Numbered from the stretch's first letter, positions 1 to 5,204 are shown. The stretch: DNA of 5,204 nucleotides from Croceicoccus sp. (GCA_029936705.1 JAPYSD010000301.1:1-5204); one strand, 5' to 3'. Numbers and translations are program-made. Notes: generated from the sequence alone by a model not told the origin.

Positions 1-789
1 GAAATCGACCAGCGCCTTCACCTTCTTCTGCCGCCACTGCGGGCGCGGCGCGACAAGCCAGTAGGTGGCGCGCGTATCCTCGATCCCGGACAGGGCGACG
101 AGCTGGCCGGTCTCGATCTCGTGCTCGACCAGTTGCAGCGGGAGAACCGCGCGGCCCATGCCGCCCAGCACCGCCGAGAGCGCCTGGCCGGTCGCGCCGA
201 CGCGCAAGGCGGCTTCGCCTCCATCGGAGCCGGGTTCGTGTTCGGGGCCGCCGGGCCAGCTGATCCAGCTGTCGGGGGCGCCGGGGGCGGCGACCTCGAC
301 GCTGCGGCCGGGGGAGAGGGGGACGCCCTCCAGCTCGCCCGGGCTGTCGACGAGGCGGACCGCGAAGTCGAGGTTCGCCTCGGTAAAGTCGGTGTCGTGG
401 CCGCCTGCCATGTGGAAGCGCGTGTCGGGATAGGCCGCGCGGAACGCGGCAAGGCGGCGCGCGAACCAGGCGCCAAAGAAGTCGCGCGGGGCGGCGAAGG
501 TGTACTTGTGGCTGGACTGGCCCGCCTGCATCGCGTGGACCGCTTCCTCGAACCGCAGAAAGCCGCTGCGCAGCGAATCGAGGCCGGCGCTGGCCTCGTC
601 CGTCAGTTCCAGGCCCTTGGGCGTGCGGCGGAACAGCACGACGCCCAGCAGGTCCTCGAGCGCGCGGATCTGCTGGCCGACGGCGGCGGGGGTCACCGCC
701 AGCTCGTCCGCGGCGCGGGTGAAGGAGAGGTGCCGGGCAGCGGCATCGAGCACGCGCAGGCCGTTGAGGGGAAGATGGGTACGCTTCAT
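1..789 (-). CDS. LysR-family transcriptional regulator (GcvA-like), C-terminus cut by window edge
   Basis: A cytoplasmic DNA-binding regulator of the LysR family; its target genes and ligand are unknown. The reading frame is open from the ATG at 789 to base 1, giving 263 residues without a stop, so the end of the protein lies outside the window. Residues 6-65 form the winged helix-turn-helix: LPLNGLRVLDAAARHLSFT, then RAADELAVTPAAVGQQIRAL and a wing containing LFRRTPKGLELT, all typical of GcvA/AmpR-type members. The linker helix follows to about residue 92, then the effector domain (YTFAAPRDFFGAWFARRL near 96-113; DFAVRLVDSP near 141-150; ATYWLVAPRP near 241-250). The YWLV segment, normally near the family's C-terminus, arrives about 25-30 residues early, so the middle of the effector domain is short. 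No clear Shine-Dalgarno sequence precedes the ATG. The 90-bp gap before it carries a 12-bp palindrome. The family call is secure; a specific gene name is not. Confidence 0.93.
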   Translation of the reverse strand, partial: MKRTHLPLNGLRVLDAAARHLSFTRAADELAVTPAAVGQQIRALEDLLGVVLFRRTPKGLELTDEASAGLDSLRSGFLRFEEAVHAMQAGQSSHKYTFAAPRDFFGAWFARRLAAFRAAYPDTRFHMAGGHDTDFTEANLDFAVRLVDSPGELEGVPLSPGRSVEVAAPGAPDSWISWPGGPEHEPGSDGGEAALRVGATGQALSAVLGGMGRAVLPLQLVEHEIETGQLVALSGIEDTRATYWLVAPRPQWRQKKVKALVDF

Positions 790-824
790 CGTGCCGATGC
801 TGATAATGCGCCCCGCCCGATTGG

Positions 825-836
825 GCAACGCGTTGC
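825..836. promoter_or_regulatory. 12-bp perfect palindrome upstream of the lysR-type gene (possible operator)
   Basis: GCAACGCGTTGC reads identically on both strands and lies 36 nt before the regulator's ATG. It is flanked by a second dyad, GCCCG at 815-819 and CGGGC at 836-840. LysR-type regulators commonly autoregulate through dyads near their own promoter, so an operator is plausible. However, the site does not fit the usual T-N11-A pattern, and short GC-rich palindromes do occur by chance. The palindrome is seen directly; its function is inference. Confidence 0.3.
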
Positions 837-846
837 GGGCAGATCG

Positions 847-868
847 GCGCTGCGTCTTATCGCTGCGC
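847..868 (-). terminator. Stem-loop downstream of apaG (possible terminator or 3' stabiliser)
   Basis: In the transcribed strand an 8-bp stem, GCGCAGCG paired with CGCAGCGC (one A/A mismatch), closes a six-base loop ATAAGA. It starts 11 nt after the apaG stop codon. No run of T follows, so it is not a canonical intrinsic terminator; it could pause polymerase, protect the apaG 3' end, or do nothing. The structure is visible in the sequence and its role is inferred. Confidence 0.3.
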
Positions 869-898
869 GGGGGCCCGTTCTACCGCTGCGCGGGGGCC
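861..898. repeat. 15-bp direct repeat at the apaG 3' end
   Basis: CGCTGCGCGGGGGCC occurs at 861-875 and again at 884-898, a 23-bp period. A further CGCTGCG heptamer lies at 848-854. The second 15-mer encodes part of the Ala/Pro tail of ApaG (APAPAQR), while the first lies just past the stop codon. This looks like a small tandem duplication that may have shifted the position of the apaG stop. Confidence 0.5.
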
Positions 899-1284
899 GG
901 CGCTTCCAGCGGGAAGAAGGGGATCGCCGCTTCGAACCTTGTGCCATCCTCGCGGCGAAAGCCATAATAGCCTTCCATCGATCCGTGCGGCGTTTCCAGC
1001 GGGCAGCCCGAGACATAGTCATGGCTCTGCCCCGGCTTCAGCAGCGGCTGTTCGCCGACCACGCCTTCGCCATCGACCAGGCTGACGCGGCCCGCGGAAT
1101 CAGTGATGCGCCAGTGGCGGGTGAGCAATTGCGCGGGCTGATCGCCGTTGTTCTCGACCCTGATGTGATAGGCCCAGAACCAGTGTCCGGCCGACACCTG
1201 CGACTGTTCCGGCAGAAAGCTTGCGCTGACGCGGACAGTGATGCCGTGCGATATCGCGGCATGATCGAATAGCTGCTCTATCAT
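880..1284 (-). CDS. apaG: ApaG domain protein (historically Co2+/Mg2+ efflux protein ApaG)
   Basis: A 134-residue protein that consists of essentially a single ApaG (DUF525) domain, the usual length. The family has a fibronectin-III-like beta-sandwich fold. It is named from the E. coli apaGH locus and a Salmonella corD phenotype, and its biochemical role is still unsettled. Visible signatures are ITVRVSASFLPEQS near residues 15-28, WFWAYHIRVEN at 35-45, LLTRHWRITD at 53-62, the glycine-rich GEGVVGEQP at 72-80, and YVSGCPLETPHGSMEGYY at 90-107. The start was placed at the ATG at 1284 because family members begin with MIxxLF; an in-frame ATG at 1317 would add 11 atypical residues (MVCRF...). 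Neither start has a strong Shine-Dalgarno sequence. It sits 91 bp after the kinase gene, with repeats in the gap, and ends in TAG at 882-880. Confidence 0.95.
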   Translation of the reverse strand: MIEQLFDHAAISHGITVRVSASFLPEQSQVSAGHWFWAYHIRVENNGDQPAQLLTRHWRITDSAGRVSLVDGEGVVGEQPLLKPGQSHDYVSGCPLETPHGSMEGYYGFRREDGTRFEAAIPFFPLEAPAPAQR

Positions 1285-1305
1285 AGGATGCAGTCTAGGA
1301 CGGAA

Positions 1306-1335
1306 CCGGCAAACCATGCAAATCCCGAATGCCGG
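1306..1335. repeat. Inverted repeat CCGGCA/TGCCGG in the apaG leader
   Basis: A 6-bp perfect inverted repeat (1306-1311 and 1330-1335) encloses 18 bases, beginning 21 nt upstream of the chosen apaG ATG. A longer-range pair, ATCCCG at 1322-1327 and CGGGAT at 1362-1367, overlaps it, so two alternative leader folds are conceivable. With stems this short in GC-rich DNA, chance is a serious explanation. Confidence 0.25.
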
Positions 1336-1360
1336 ATGTGAACAGCCGTAATGTGAACAG
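1336..1360. promoter_or_regulatory. Two direct copies of a 10-mer upstream of apaG (candidate operator)
   Basis: On the minus strand CTGTTCACAT occurs twice with 5 bp between the copies (a 15-bp period), at 1351-1360 and 1336-1345, within the 91-bp gap between the kinase stop and apaG. The similarity continues loosely into the bases after each copy (TACGG and CCGG). Each copy contains TTCACA, which matches five of six bases of a sigma70 -35 element, but no good -10 element lies at the proper distance. Spaced direct repeats are the usual site form for OmpR/NarL-type response regulators. The repeat is exact; regulation is inferred. Confidence 0.4.
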
Positions 1361-1375
1361 GCGGGATCTGAGAGC

Positions 1376-2827
1376 CTAGCTTCCCGCGTCCCCGCCCGTC
1401 ACGCTGTCGGCGGGGGCGTCCAGCGTCCAGTGCAGCCCCTCGGCGCGGTAGTCGAGCCGCACGTCCGCGCCCAGCGACGCGGCGGGCATGTCGCGGATGA
1501 CCGAACTGCCGAACCCCTCGCGCTCGGGCGGGGTGACGGGCGGGCCGCCGCTCTCGCTCCAGCTCATGCGGAAGCGGCCCTCGTCCATGCTCCACGCGAT
1601 GGTGACCTGGCCGGTCGCGTCCTCGCCGTCGCGCGGATCGCCCGCGCCGCGCGACAGCGCGCCGTATTTCAGCGCATTGGTCGCCAGCTCGTGCAGCGCC
1701 AGGCCCAGCGTTTCCGCGGCGCGGGCCGTGATCGCCACCTTCGGGCCGTCATAGGCCAGCCCGGTCCTAGTGCGGTCGGTGACGAAGGACAGCTGCGCCT
1801 CGACCAGGTCGGCCAGCTCCACGCTGCCCCAGGCGCGCCTGACCAGCAGGTCCTGGTTCGCGGCCAATGCCTGCACGCGGCGGGTGAAGCGCTTGACGAA
1901 GGCGTCGTTGCCCGGCGCCGAGCGCCGCGCCAGCGCCATGATCAGCGTCAGCATGTTCTTGGCGCGGTGGTTCACCTCGCGCAGCAGGTTCTCGATCGCC
2001 TCGTTCTGTTCGCGCTGTTCGGTGATGTCGGTGTTGGTGCCGAACCAGAACGCGACCTTGCCGCTGTCGTCGCGGATCGGGCGCGCGCGCGACAGGAACC
2101 AGCGGTAATTGCCGTCCGCGCCGCGCAGGGGGAAGATGTCCTCCCACCGCTCGCCATTGCGGATCGCCTCGACGAAACGGTCGTGCACGCGGTCGACGTG
2201 ATCCTGGTGGTGGACCGCTTTCCAGCCCCAGCCCTTCATTTCGTCCAGCGTGGTGCCGGTGAATTCGAACCAGCGCTTGTTGTACCAGTAGATCGCGCCG
2301 TCCGCCTGCGCGATCCAGGCCAGCTGCGAGATGTTGTCGGCCATCATCTCGAAGCGGGCCTCGCTTTCGGCCAGCGCGCGGCGCGCACGGTCGAGATCGC
2401 CCAGTTCGCGCGCGATGTTGCTGGCGCCGACGATGGCGCCGCTGGCGTCGTGGACGGGCGACACGGTGACCGAGACGCCGATCTCCCGCCCGTCCTTGTG
2501 GCGGCGCAGCGTGTCGAACGACGTGACCCGCTCGCCCCGCCCGATCCGCTCGATGATCGAGTCTTCCTCGTGCTGGCGGTCGTCGGGGATCAGCAAGCGG
2601 ATCGACTTGCCCAGGATTTCGCCCGCGGCATAGCCGAACAGGCGTTCCGCCGCGGGGTTCCAGCTGGTGATCGTGCCGTCGAGCCGCTTGGACACGATCG
2701 CGTCCTCGCAGCTTTCGAAGATGGCGGCGAGCAGCCCCTCGGCAGGAGTGCCGCTGACGCGGGCGGACGCGGCGCTGCGCGTGCCCGGGTGCCGGTTACC
2801 GCCCGTGGTCGTGTCGTCTTCGTTCAT
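1376..2827 (-). CDS. PAS-PAS HWE-family sensor histidine kinase
   Basis: A 483-residue sensor kinase expected to autophosphorylate on histidine and pass the phosphate to a response regulator, which is not in this window. There is no signal peptide or membrane helix, so it should be cytoplasmic. Domains in order: a variable N-terminus (1-30); PAS1 (about 31-140, with ITSWNPAAERLFGY and a PAC-like tail ending ASNIAREL); PAS2 (about 153-270, with IYWYNKRWFEFTG and the PAC ending WFGTNTDITE); then the HWE kinase region. H287 in REVNHRAKN is the predicted phospho-acceptor, N384 lies in LHELATNALKYGAL (N box), W423 and E425 form the WxE motif in SWSESGG, and GFGSSVI at 438-444 is the G-box. PAS1 lacks the LOV cysteine motif, so flavin blue-light sensing is unlikely; the ligand is unknown. 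The start is the ATG at 2827, overlapping the metZ stop as ATGA, which implies translational coupling. The frame stays open upstream inside metZ, but that part reads as shadow sequence. Confidence 0.95.
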   Translation of the reverse strand: MNEDDTTTGGNRHPGTRSAASARVSGTPAEGLLAAIFESCEDAIVSKRLDGTITSWNPAAERLFGYAAGEILGKSIRLLIPDDRQHEEDSIIERIGRGERVTSFDTLRRHKDGREIGVSVTVSPVHDASGAIVGASNIARELGDLDRARRALAESEARFEMMADNISQLAWIAQADGAIYWYNKRWFEFTGTTLDEMKGWGWKAVHHQDHVDRVHDRFVEAIRNGERWEDIFPLRGADGNYRWFLSRARPIRDDSGKVAFWFGTNTDITEQREQNEAIENLLREVNHRAKNMLTLIMALARRSAPGNDAFVKRFTRRVQALAANQDLLVRRAWGSVELADLVEAQLSFVTDRTRTGLAYDGPKVAITARAAETLGLALHELATNALKYGALSRGAGDPRDGEDATGQVTIAWSMDEGRFRMSWSESGGPPVTPPEREGFGSSVIRDMPAASLGADVRLDYRAEGLHWTLDAPADSVTGGDAGS

Positions 2828-4032
2828 AGGCCGATGGCGCCAAGGGCGCGGTCGATGTCCTCTATCAGATCGTCGGCGTCTTCGAGGCCGACATTGAAGC
2901 GCAGCATCCCCTCGCCCACGCCCATCTCGGCGCGTTTCTCGGGCCCGACCGAGTGATGGGTGGTCGATGCGGGGTGGCACATCAGCGAACGGGCATCGCC
3001 GATATTGTTCGAGATGTCGACCAGCTGCAGATTGTCGAGCAGCGCGTGCGCCTGTTCGCGCCCGCCGTCGAGCGCGAAGGAGAAGATGCAGCCGGGCATC
3101 GCCATCTGCTTCATCGCCAGTTCGTGCCGCGGATGGCTGGCAAGGCCCGGGTGCCGGATTTCGGGCACGCGCCCTTCCATGAAGCGCCCGATCCTGAGCG
3201 CGTTGTCGCACTGGCGGCGCGCGCGCAGTTCCAGCGTCTCCAGCCCCTTCAGCACCACCCAGGCGTTAAACGGCGACAGGTTCGGCCCGGTGTTGCGCTG
3301 GAACGGCAGCAACTTGTCGTTGATGAATTCCTCGGACCCGCAGACCGCGCCCGCCAGCACCCTGCCCTGCCCGTCCATCAGCTTCGTCGCGGAATAGGCG
3401 ATGACGTCGGCGCCGAAGTCCATCGGGCGCTGCATCACCGGCGTGCAGAACGCGTTGTCGACGACGGTGGTGATGCCGTGCGCCTTCGCCAAGCCGCAGA
3501 CATGGTCCAGGTCGACGATGTCGAGCGTGGGATTGGCGGGAGTCTCGAAGAAGAACACCTTGGTGTTGGGCCGGATCGCGGCTTCCCATGCGGCATTGTC
3601 GGTCGAATCGATGGTCGTCCCCTCGATCCCGAAGCGGGGCAGCAGCTCGTCCACCAGCCAGCGGCACGAACCGAAGGCCGCGCGCGCGGCGACGACGTGG
3701 TCGCCCGCCGACAGCTGGCACAGCAGCGCCGCCGTCATCGCGGCCATGCCCGATGCCTGCGTGCGGCAGGCCTCCGCCCCCTCCATGACCGCGATACGCT
3801 CTTCCAGCATGGCGACCGTGGGGTTCTGCAGGCGCGAATAGGTCATGCCCGCCGCTTCCCCCGCGAAGCGCGCGGCAGGCGTGGCGGCATCGTCGTAGCT
3901 GTAGCCCGAGGTCAAAAACATCGCCTCGCTCGTCTCGCCCATCTCGCTGCGCCAGGTGCCGGCGCGGACGGCCTGCGTCGCGGGGCGCCAGTTGCGAGTG
4001 GTCGAGCGGTCGATTCCGGTAGTGCGTTTCAT
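2824..4032 (-). CDS. metZ: O-succinylhomoserine sulfhydrylase (MetZ)
   Basis: A PLP-dependent enzyme of the Cys/Met metabolism family. It joins O-succinyl-L-homoserine and sulfide to give L-homocysteine and succinate, the direct-sulfhydrylation route to methionine in the cytoplasm. The 402-residue length is normal. Visible signatures are MTYSRLQNPT at 63-72, the MEGAEACRTQASGMAA segment at 83-98, FFETPANPTLDIVDL at 161-175, D192 in VVDNAF (expected to contact the PLP ring nitrogen), the Schiff-base lysine K217 in AYSATKLMDGQGR, and CHPASTTH at 352-359. The start at 4032 gives the N-terminus typical of alphaproteobacterial MetZ (MKRTTGIDRSTTRNWRPATQ). There is no clear Shine-Dalgarno sequence. 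An acetyl- rather than succinyl-homoserine substrate cannot be excluded from sequence alone. It ends in TGA at 2826-2824, overlapping the kinase start. Confidence 0.95.
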   Translation of the reverse strand: MKRTTGIDRSTTRNWRPATQAVRAGTWRSEMGETSEAMFLTSGYSYDDAATPAARFAGEAAGMTYSRLQNPTVAMLEERIAVMEGAEACRTQASGMAAMTAALLCQLSAGDHVVAARAAFGSCRWLVDELLPRFGIEGTTIDSTDNAAWEAAIRPNTKVFFFETPANPTLDIVDLDHVCGLAKAHGITTVVDNAFCTPVMQRPMDFGADVIAYSATKLMDGQGRVLAGAVCGSEEFINDKLLPFQRNTGPNLSPFNAWVVLKGLETLELRARRQCDNALRIGRFMEGRVPEIRHPGLASHPRHELAMKQMAMPGCIFSFALDGGREQAHALLDNLQLVDISNNIGDARSLMCHPASTTHHSVGPEKRAEMGVGEGMLRFNVGLEDADDLIEDIDRALGAIGL

Positions 4033-4080
4033 GGGAAGAGCGGTTAGCCGGGGCGCAGGCGCATGACAACAAGCGTTCGC

Positions 4081-4097
4081 AGCGGCAGCGGCAGCGG
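4081..4097. repeat. Short tandem repeat, AGCGGC x 2.8
   Basis: Three near-perfect copies of the hexamer AGCGGC lie in the 80-bp gap between the second membrane-protein gene and metZ. Slippage here could change the leader length but no reading frame. The rest of the gap shows no convincing promoter, terminator or riboswitch. Confidence 0.55.
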
Positions 4098-4112
4098 GCC
4101 GTCGTCGCGCGG

Positions 4113-4502
4113 TCAGGCGCGGTCGAGCCAGCGCGAGGTGGCGGGCAGCCATTGCAGGACGGTCACCGCGATGCTGCACGCAATGACCAGCCCTCCGCGC
4201 ACCGGGATGAGGGGATCGCCGCTCAGCGCATCGGGCACCAGCAGCAGGGCGGCAGTTCCCACACCGCCCGTGGCGACATGGAAGCCGGTCATCAGGAATC
4301 GCAGCAGCGCGCTGCGCGCGATGACGAAAGCGGCGGTCATCGCAAGATAGAAGAGGAAAAAGCCCCAGATCCCGGCCGTGATCGGGTGAAACGTCAGCAG
4401 CCAACCCGCCAGAACCGCGCACGCGGCGAGCAGCACATTCGCCTGCACCGTCCAGGGCGCTGGAGGTCGCTGCCTCAGCCCGTCAATCCACGCGGCCTTC
4501 AT
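4113..4502 (-). CDS. Small four-helix membrane protein, second of a tandem paralogous pair
   Basis: A 129-residue protein of a family I do not recognise. Four hydrophobic segments lie at about 18-38, 43-62, 69-90 and 101-119. Arginine and lysine residues cluster at the N-terminus, between helices 2 and 3 (R63, R68) and at the C-terminus (R124, R128), which predicts N-in/C-in topology in the inner membrane. It aligns nearly without gaps (offset two residues) to the product of the gene just upstream, sharing PWxV, RxxxLRFxxxGxH (R63-H75, the histidine in helix 3), DxLxPxR (D96-R102) and PxTxRW (P120-W125). The start is the ATG at 4502; a possible AAGGA lies about 15 nt upstream, rather far. The gene follows its paralog after 33 nt in the same frame. 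Function unknown; no catalytic motif is evident. Confidence 0.82.
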   Translation of the reverse strand: MKAAWIDGLRQRPPAPWTVQANVLLAACAVLAGWLLTFHPITAGIWGFFLFYLAMTAAFVIARSALLRFLMTGFHVATGGVGTAALLLVPDALSGDPLIPVRGGLVIACSIAVTVLQWLPATSRWLDRA

Positions 4503-4535
4503 CCGGCTGGCCCGCCATCCTTCAAACGATTCGCG

Positions 4536-4922
4536 CTAGACGCGCCGCAGGACCCAACGCCCCGTGTCGGGGTGCCATAGCAAGGCAGTCGTTACCAAAG
4601 TCGCACCGAAGATCAGCACCACGCGCAGCGGGAAAAGCGCGTCGGGATCGCGGCCCGGCAGGATCAGGAAGATGCCAAAGAGCACCGCGCCGGACAGGAT
4701 GAAATGGCATCCGCTGAAGGCGAAGCGCAGCCAGTCGTTGCGGGTGACGACGAACAGCAGCGCCGCGCCGGCATAGCCCAGTCCGAACAGGACCACCTCG
4801 CTCGAATATCGTTCGTTGCTGACCGCCAGCGCGCAGACGGGCACCACCAGCGCGACGCACAGGAAGGCGCGTACACTCCATGGCAGGGCGCCGAAGCGCC
4901 GAGGTTCGGTCAGGCTTTCCAA
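4536..4922 (-). CDS. Small four-helix membrane protein, first of a tandem paralogous pair (TTG start)
   Basis: A 128-residue protein of unknown function with four predicted transmembrane segments at about 16-35, 42-60, 67-89 and 98-116. Positive charges at R8/R9, R61/R66 and the RRV end predict both termini in the cytoplasm. About 20 of the last 67 residues are identical by eye to the downstream gene product in an ungapped alignment, including RxxxLRFxxxGxH (R61-H73), DxLxPxR (D94-R100) and PxTxRW (P118-W123). No ATG or GTG in this frame precedes the conserved region; TTG at 4922 is chosen because AGGAA sits 8 nt before it, overlapping the leuB stop codon. The gene begins only 11 nt after leuB, so co-transcription and probably coupled translation with leuB are likely. 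Confidence 0.82.
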   Translation of the reverse strand: MESLTEPRRFGALPWSVRAFLCVALVVPVCALAVSNERYSSEVVLFGLGYAGAALLFVVTRNDWLRFAFSGCHFILSGAVLFGIFLILPGRDPDALFPLRVVLIFGATLVTTALLWHPDTGRWVLRRV

Positions 4923-4930
4923 CAGCGCAC

Positions 4931-4935
4931 TTCCT
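4931..4935 (-). promoter_or_regulatory. Ribosome binding site deciding a TTG start
   Basis: AGGAA on the minus strand lies 8 nt upstream of the TTG at 4922, and its first two bases are the last two of the leuB TAG stop. It is the best-placed Shine-Dalgarno sequence seen in the window and supports the rare TTG start of the first membrane-protein gene, as well as coupling to leuB termination. Confidence 0.6.
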
Positions 4936-5204
4936 AAAGGCGGTCCAGCACCGCGTCGCCGATCGCGTTCGTATCGGCATCGCCGCCAAGGTCGGCGCCA
5001 TGGATGCCATCGGCCAGCGTGCGGGCGACGGCGGTTTCGACGCGGCGTGCCTGCTCTTCCTGGCCCAGCGAATGACGAAGCAGTTCGGCTGCCGACAGGA
5101 TCGTGGCCAGCGGATTGGCGATGCCCTTGCCGGCGATGTCGGGAGCACTACCATGGATTGGTTCATAAAGTCCGAACGTGCCATGCGCGGTCCGGCGCTC
5201 GCCC
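4934..5204 (-). CDS. leuB: 3-isopropylmalate dehydrogenase, C-terminal part (start outside window)
   Basis: The last 89 codons of LeuB, the NAD-dependent enzyme that oxidises and decarboxylates 3-isopropylmalate to 4-methyl-2-oxopentanoate in leucine biosynthesis. The 5' part of the gene lies beyond the right edge; the first complete codon is at 5203-5201. The fragment carries the family's nucleotide-binding signature, read as GTFGLYEPIHGSAPDIAG followed by KGIANPLATILSAAELLRHS, and the usual terminal segment with DLGGDADTNAIGDAVLDRL before TAG at 4936-4934. The GSAPDIAGKGIANP wording distinguishes LeuB well from isocitrate or tartrate dehydrogenases. It is probably the leading gene, or a member, of an operon that continues into the two small membrane-protein genes. 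Confidence 0.95.
   Translation of the reverse strand, partial: GERRTAHGTFGLYEPIHGSAPDIAGKGIANPLATILSAAELLRHSLGQEEQARRVETAVARTLADGIHGADLGGDADTNAIGDAVLDRL

Noticed and set aside
121..1272. 383-codon open frame on the plus strand
   Set aside because: Runs antisense across both the LysR gene and apaG, which are clearly genuine on the minus strand.
1285..1317. Longer apaG start at the ATG at 1317
   Set aside because: The added residues (MVCRFRPRLHP) are not typical of ApaG, which begins MIxxLF, and the segment lies within the leader inverted repeat.
1430..2956. 508-codon open frame on the plus strand
   Set aside because: It lies antisense to the kinase gene, is Arg/Ala/Val-rich and shows no domain; the opposite strand encodes a full PAS-PAS-HWE kinase. 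It is a GC-rich shadow frame.
2828..3211. Upstream N-terminal extension of the kinase frame inside metZ
   Set aside because: The extra residues are shadow sequence of metZ, and the ATGA overlap gives a normal start at 2827.
2953..4047. 364-codon open frame on the plus strand
   Set aside because: Antisense to metZ with low-complexity His/Arg/Ala composition and no recognisable motif.
4033..4112. SAM-II-type riboswitch or sigma70 promoter before metZ
   Set aside because: Alphaproteobacterial metZ genes can carry SAM-II riboswitches, but no matching pseudoknot pattern was visible. A TTGTCA (4069-4064) has only a 2-of-6 match to a -10 element at 17-bp spacing. A covariance-model search would settle it.
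4522..5184. 220-codon minus-strand open frame over leuB and the first membrane-protein gene
   Set aside because: Out of frame with the unmistakable LeuB C-terminus; its translation is Arg/Ser/Pro-rich shadow sequence.

Overview
The window is dense, GC-rich bacterial DNA (about two-thirds G+C by eye) with every recognisable gene on the minus strand, so it is transcribed from high to low coordinates. Gene content and protein style (a MetZ-type sulfhydrylase, an HWE-family histidine kinase, an ApaG of the MIxxLF type, sparse Shine-Dalgarno sequences) suggest an alphaproteobacterium, most likely a sphingomonad such as an Erythrobacteraceae or Sphingomonadaceae member. This is inferred from familiarity with these families, not from a database search.

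In transcription order: (1) the last 89 codons of leuB (3-isopropylmalate dehydrogenase), entering from the right edge; (2) two small four-helix membrane proteins of 128 and 129 residues, which are tandem paralogs of each other, the first beginning with TTG 11 nt after leuB; (3) metZ (O-succinylhomoserine sulfhydrylase, 402 aa); (4) a soluble two-PAS HWE histidine kinase (483 aa) whose ATG overlaps the metZ stop as ATGA; (5) apaG (134 aa); (6) a GcvA-like LysR-family regulator (263 codons visible) that runs off the left edge.

The tight spacing suggests at least two transcription units: leuB with the membrane pair, and metZ with the kinase. apaG and lysR each sit behind a gap of about 90 bp holding small repeats and dyads that could be regulatory. 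leuB and metZ are amino-acid biosynthesis genes (leucine, and methionine via direct sulfhydrylation). The kinase, the membrane proteins, ApaG and the LysR regulator have no demonstrable link to that metabolism beyond position. No RNA gene, insertion sequence, CRISPR array or phage feature was seen.

This is mostly an ordinary chromosomal housekeeping region. The points most worth a second look are the divergent tandem pair of uncharacterised four-helix membrane proteins, the translational coupling of a sensor kinase to metZ, the exact 10-bp direct repeat upstream of apaG, and the unusually compact effector domain of the LysR protein.
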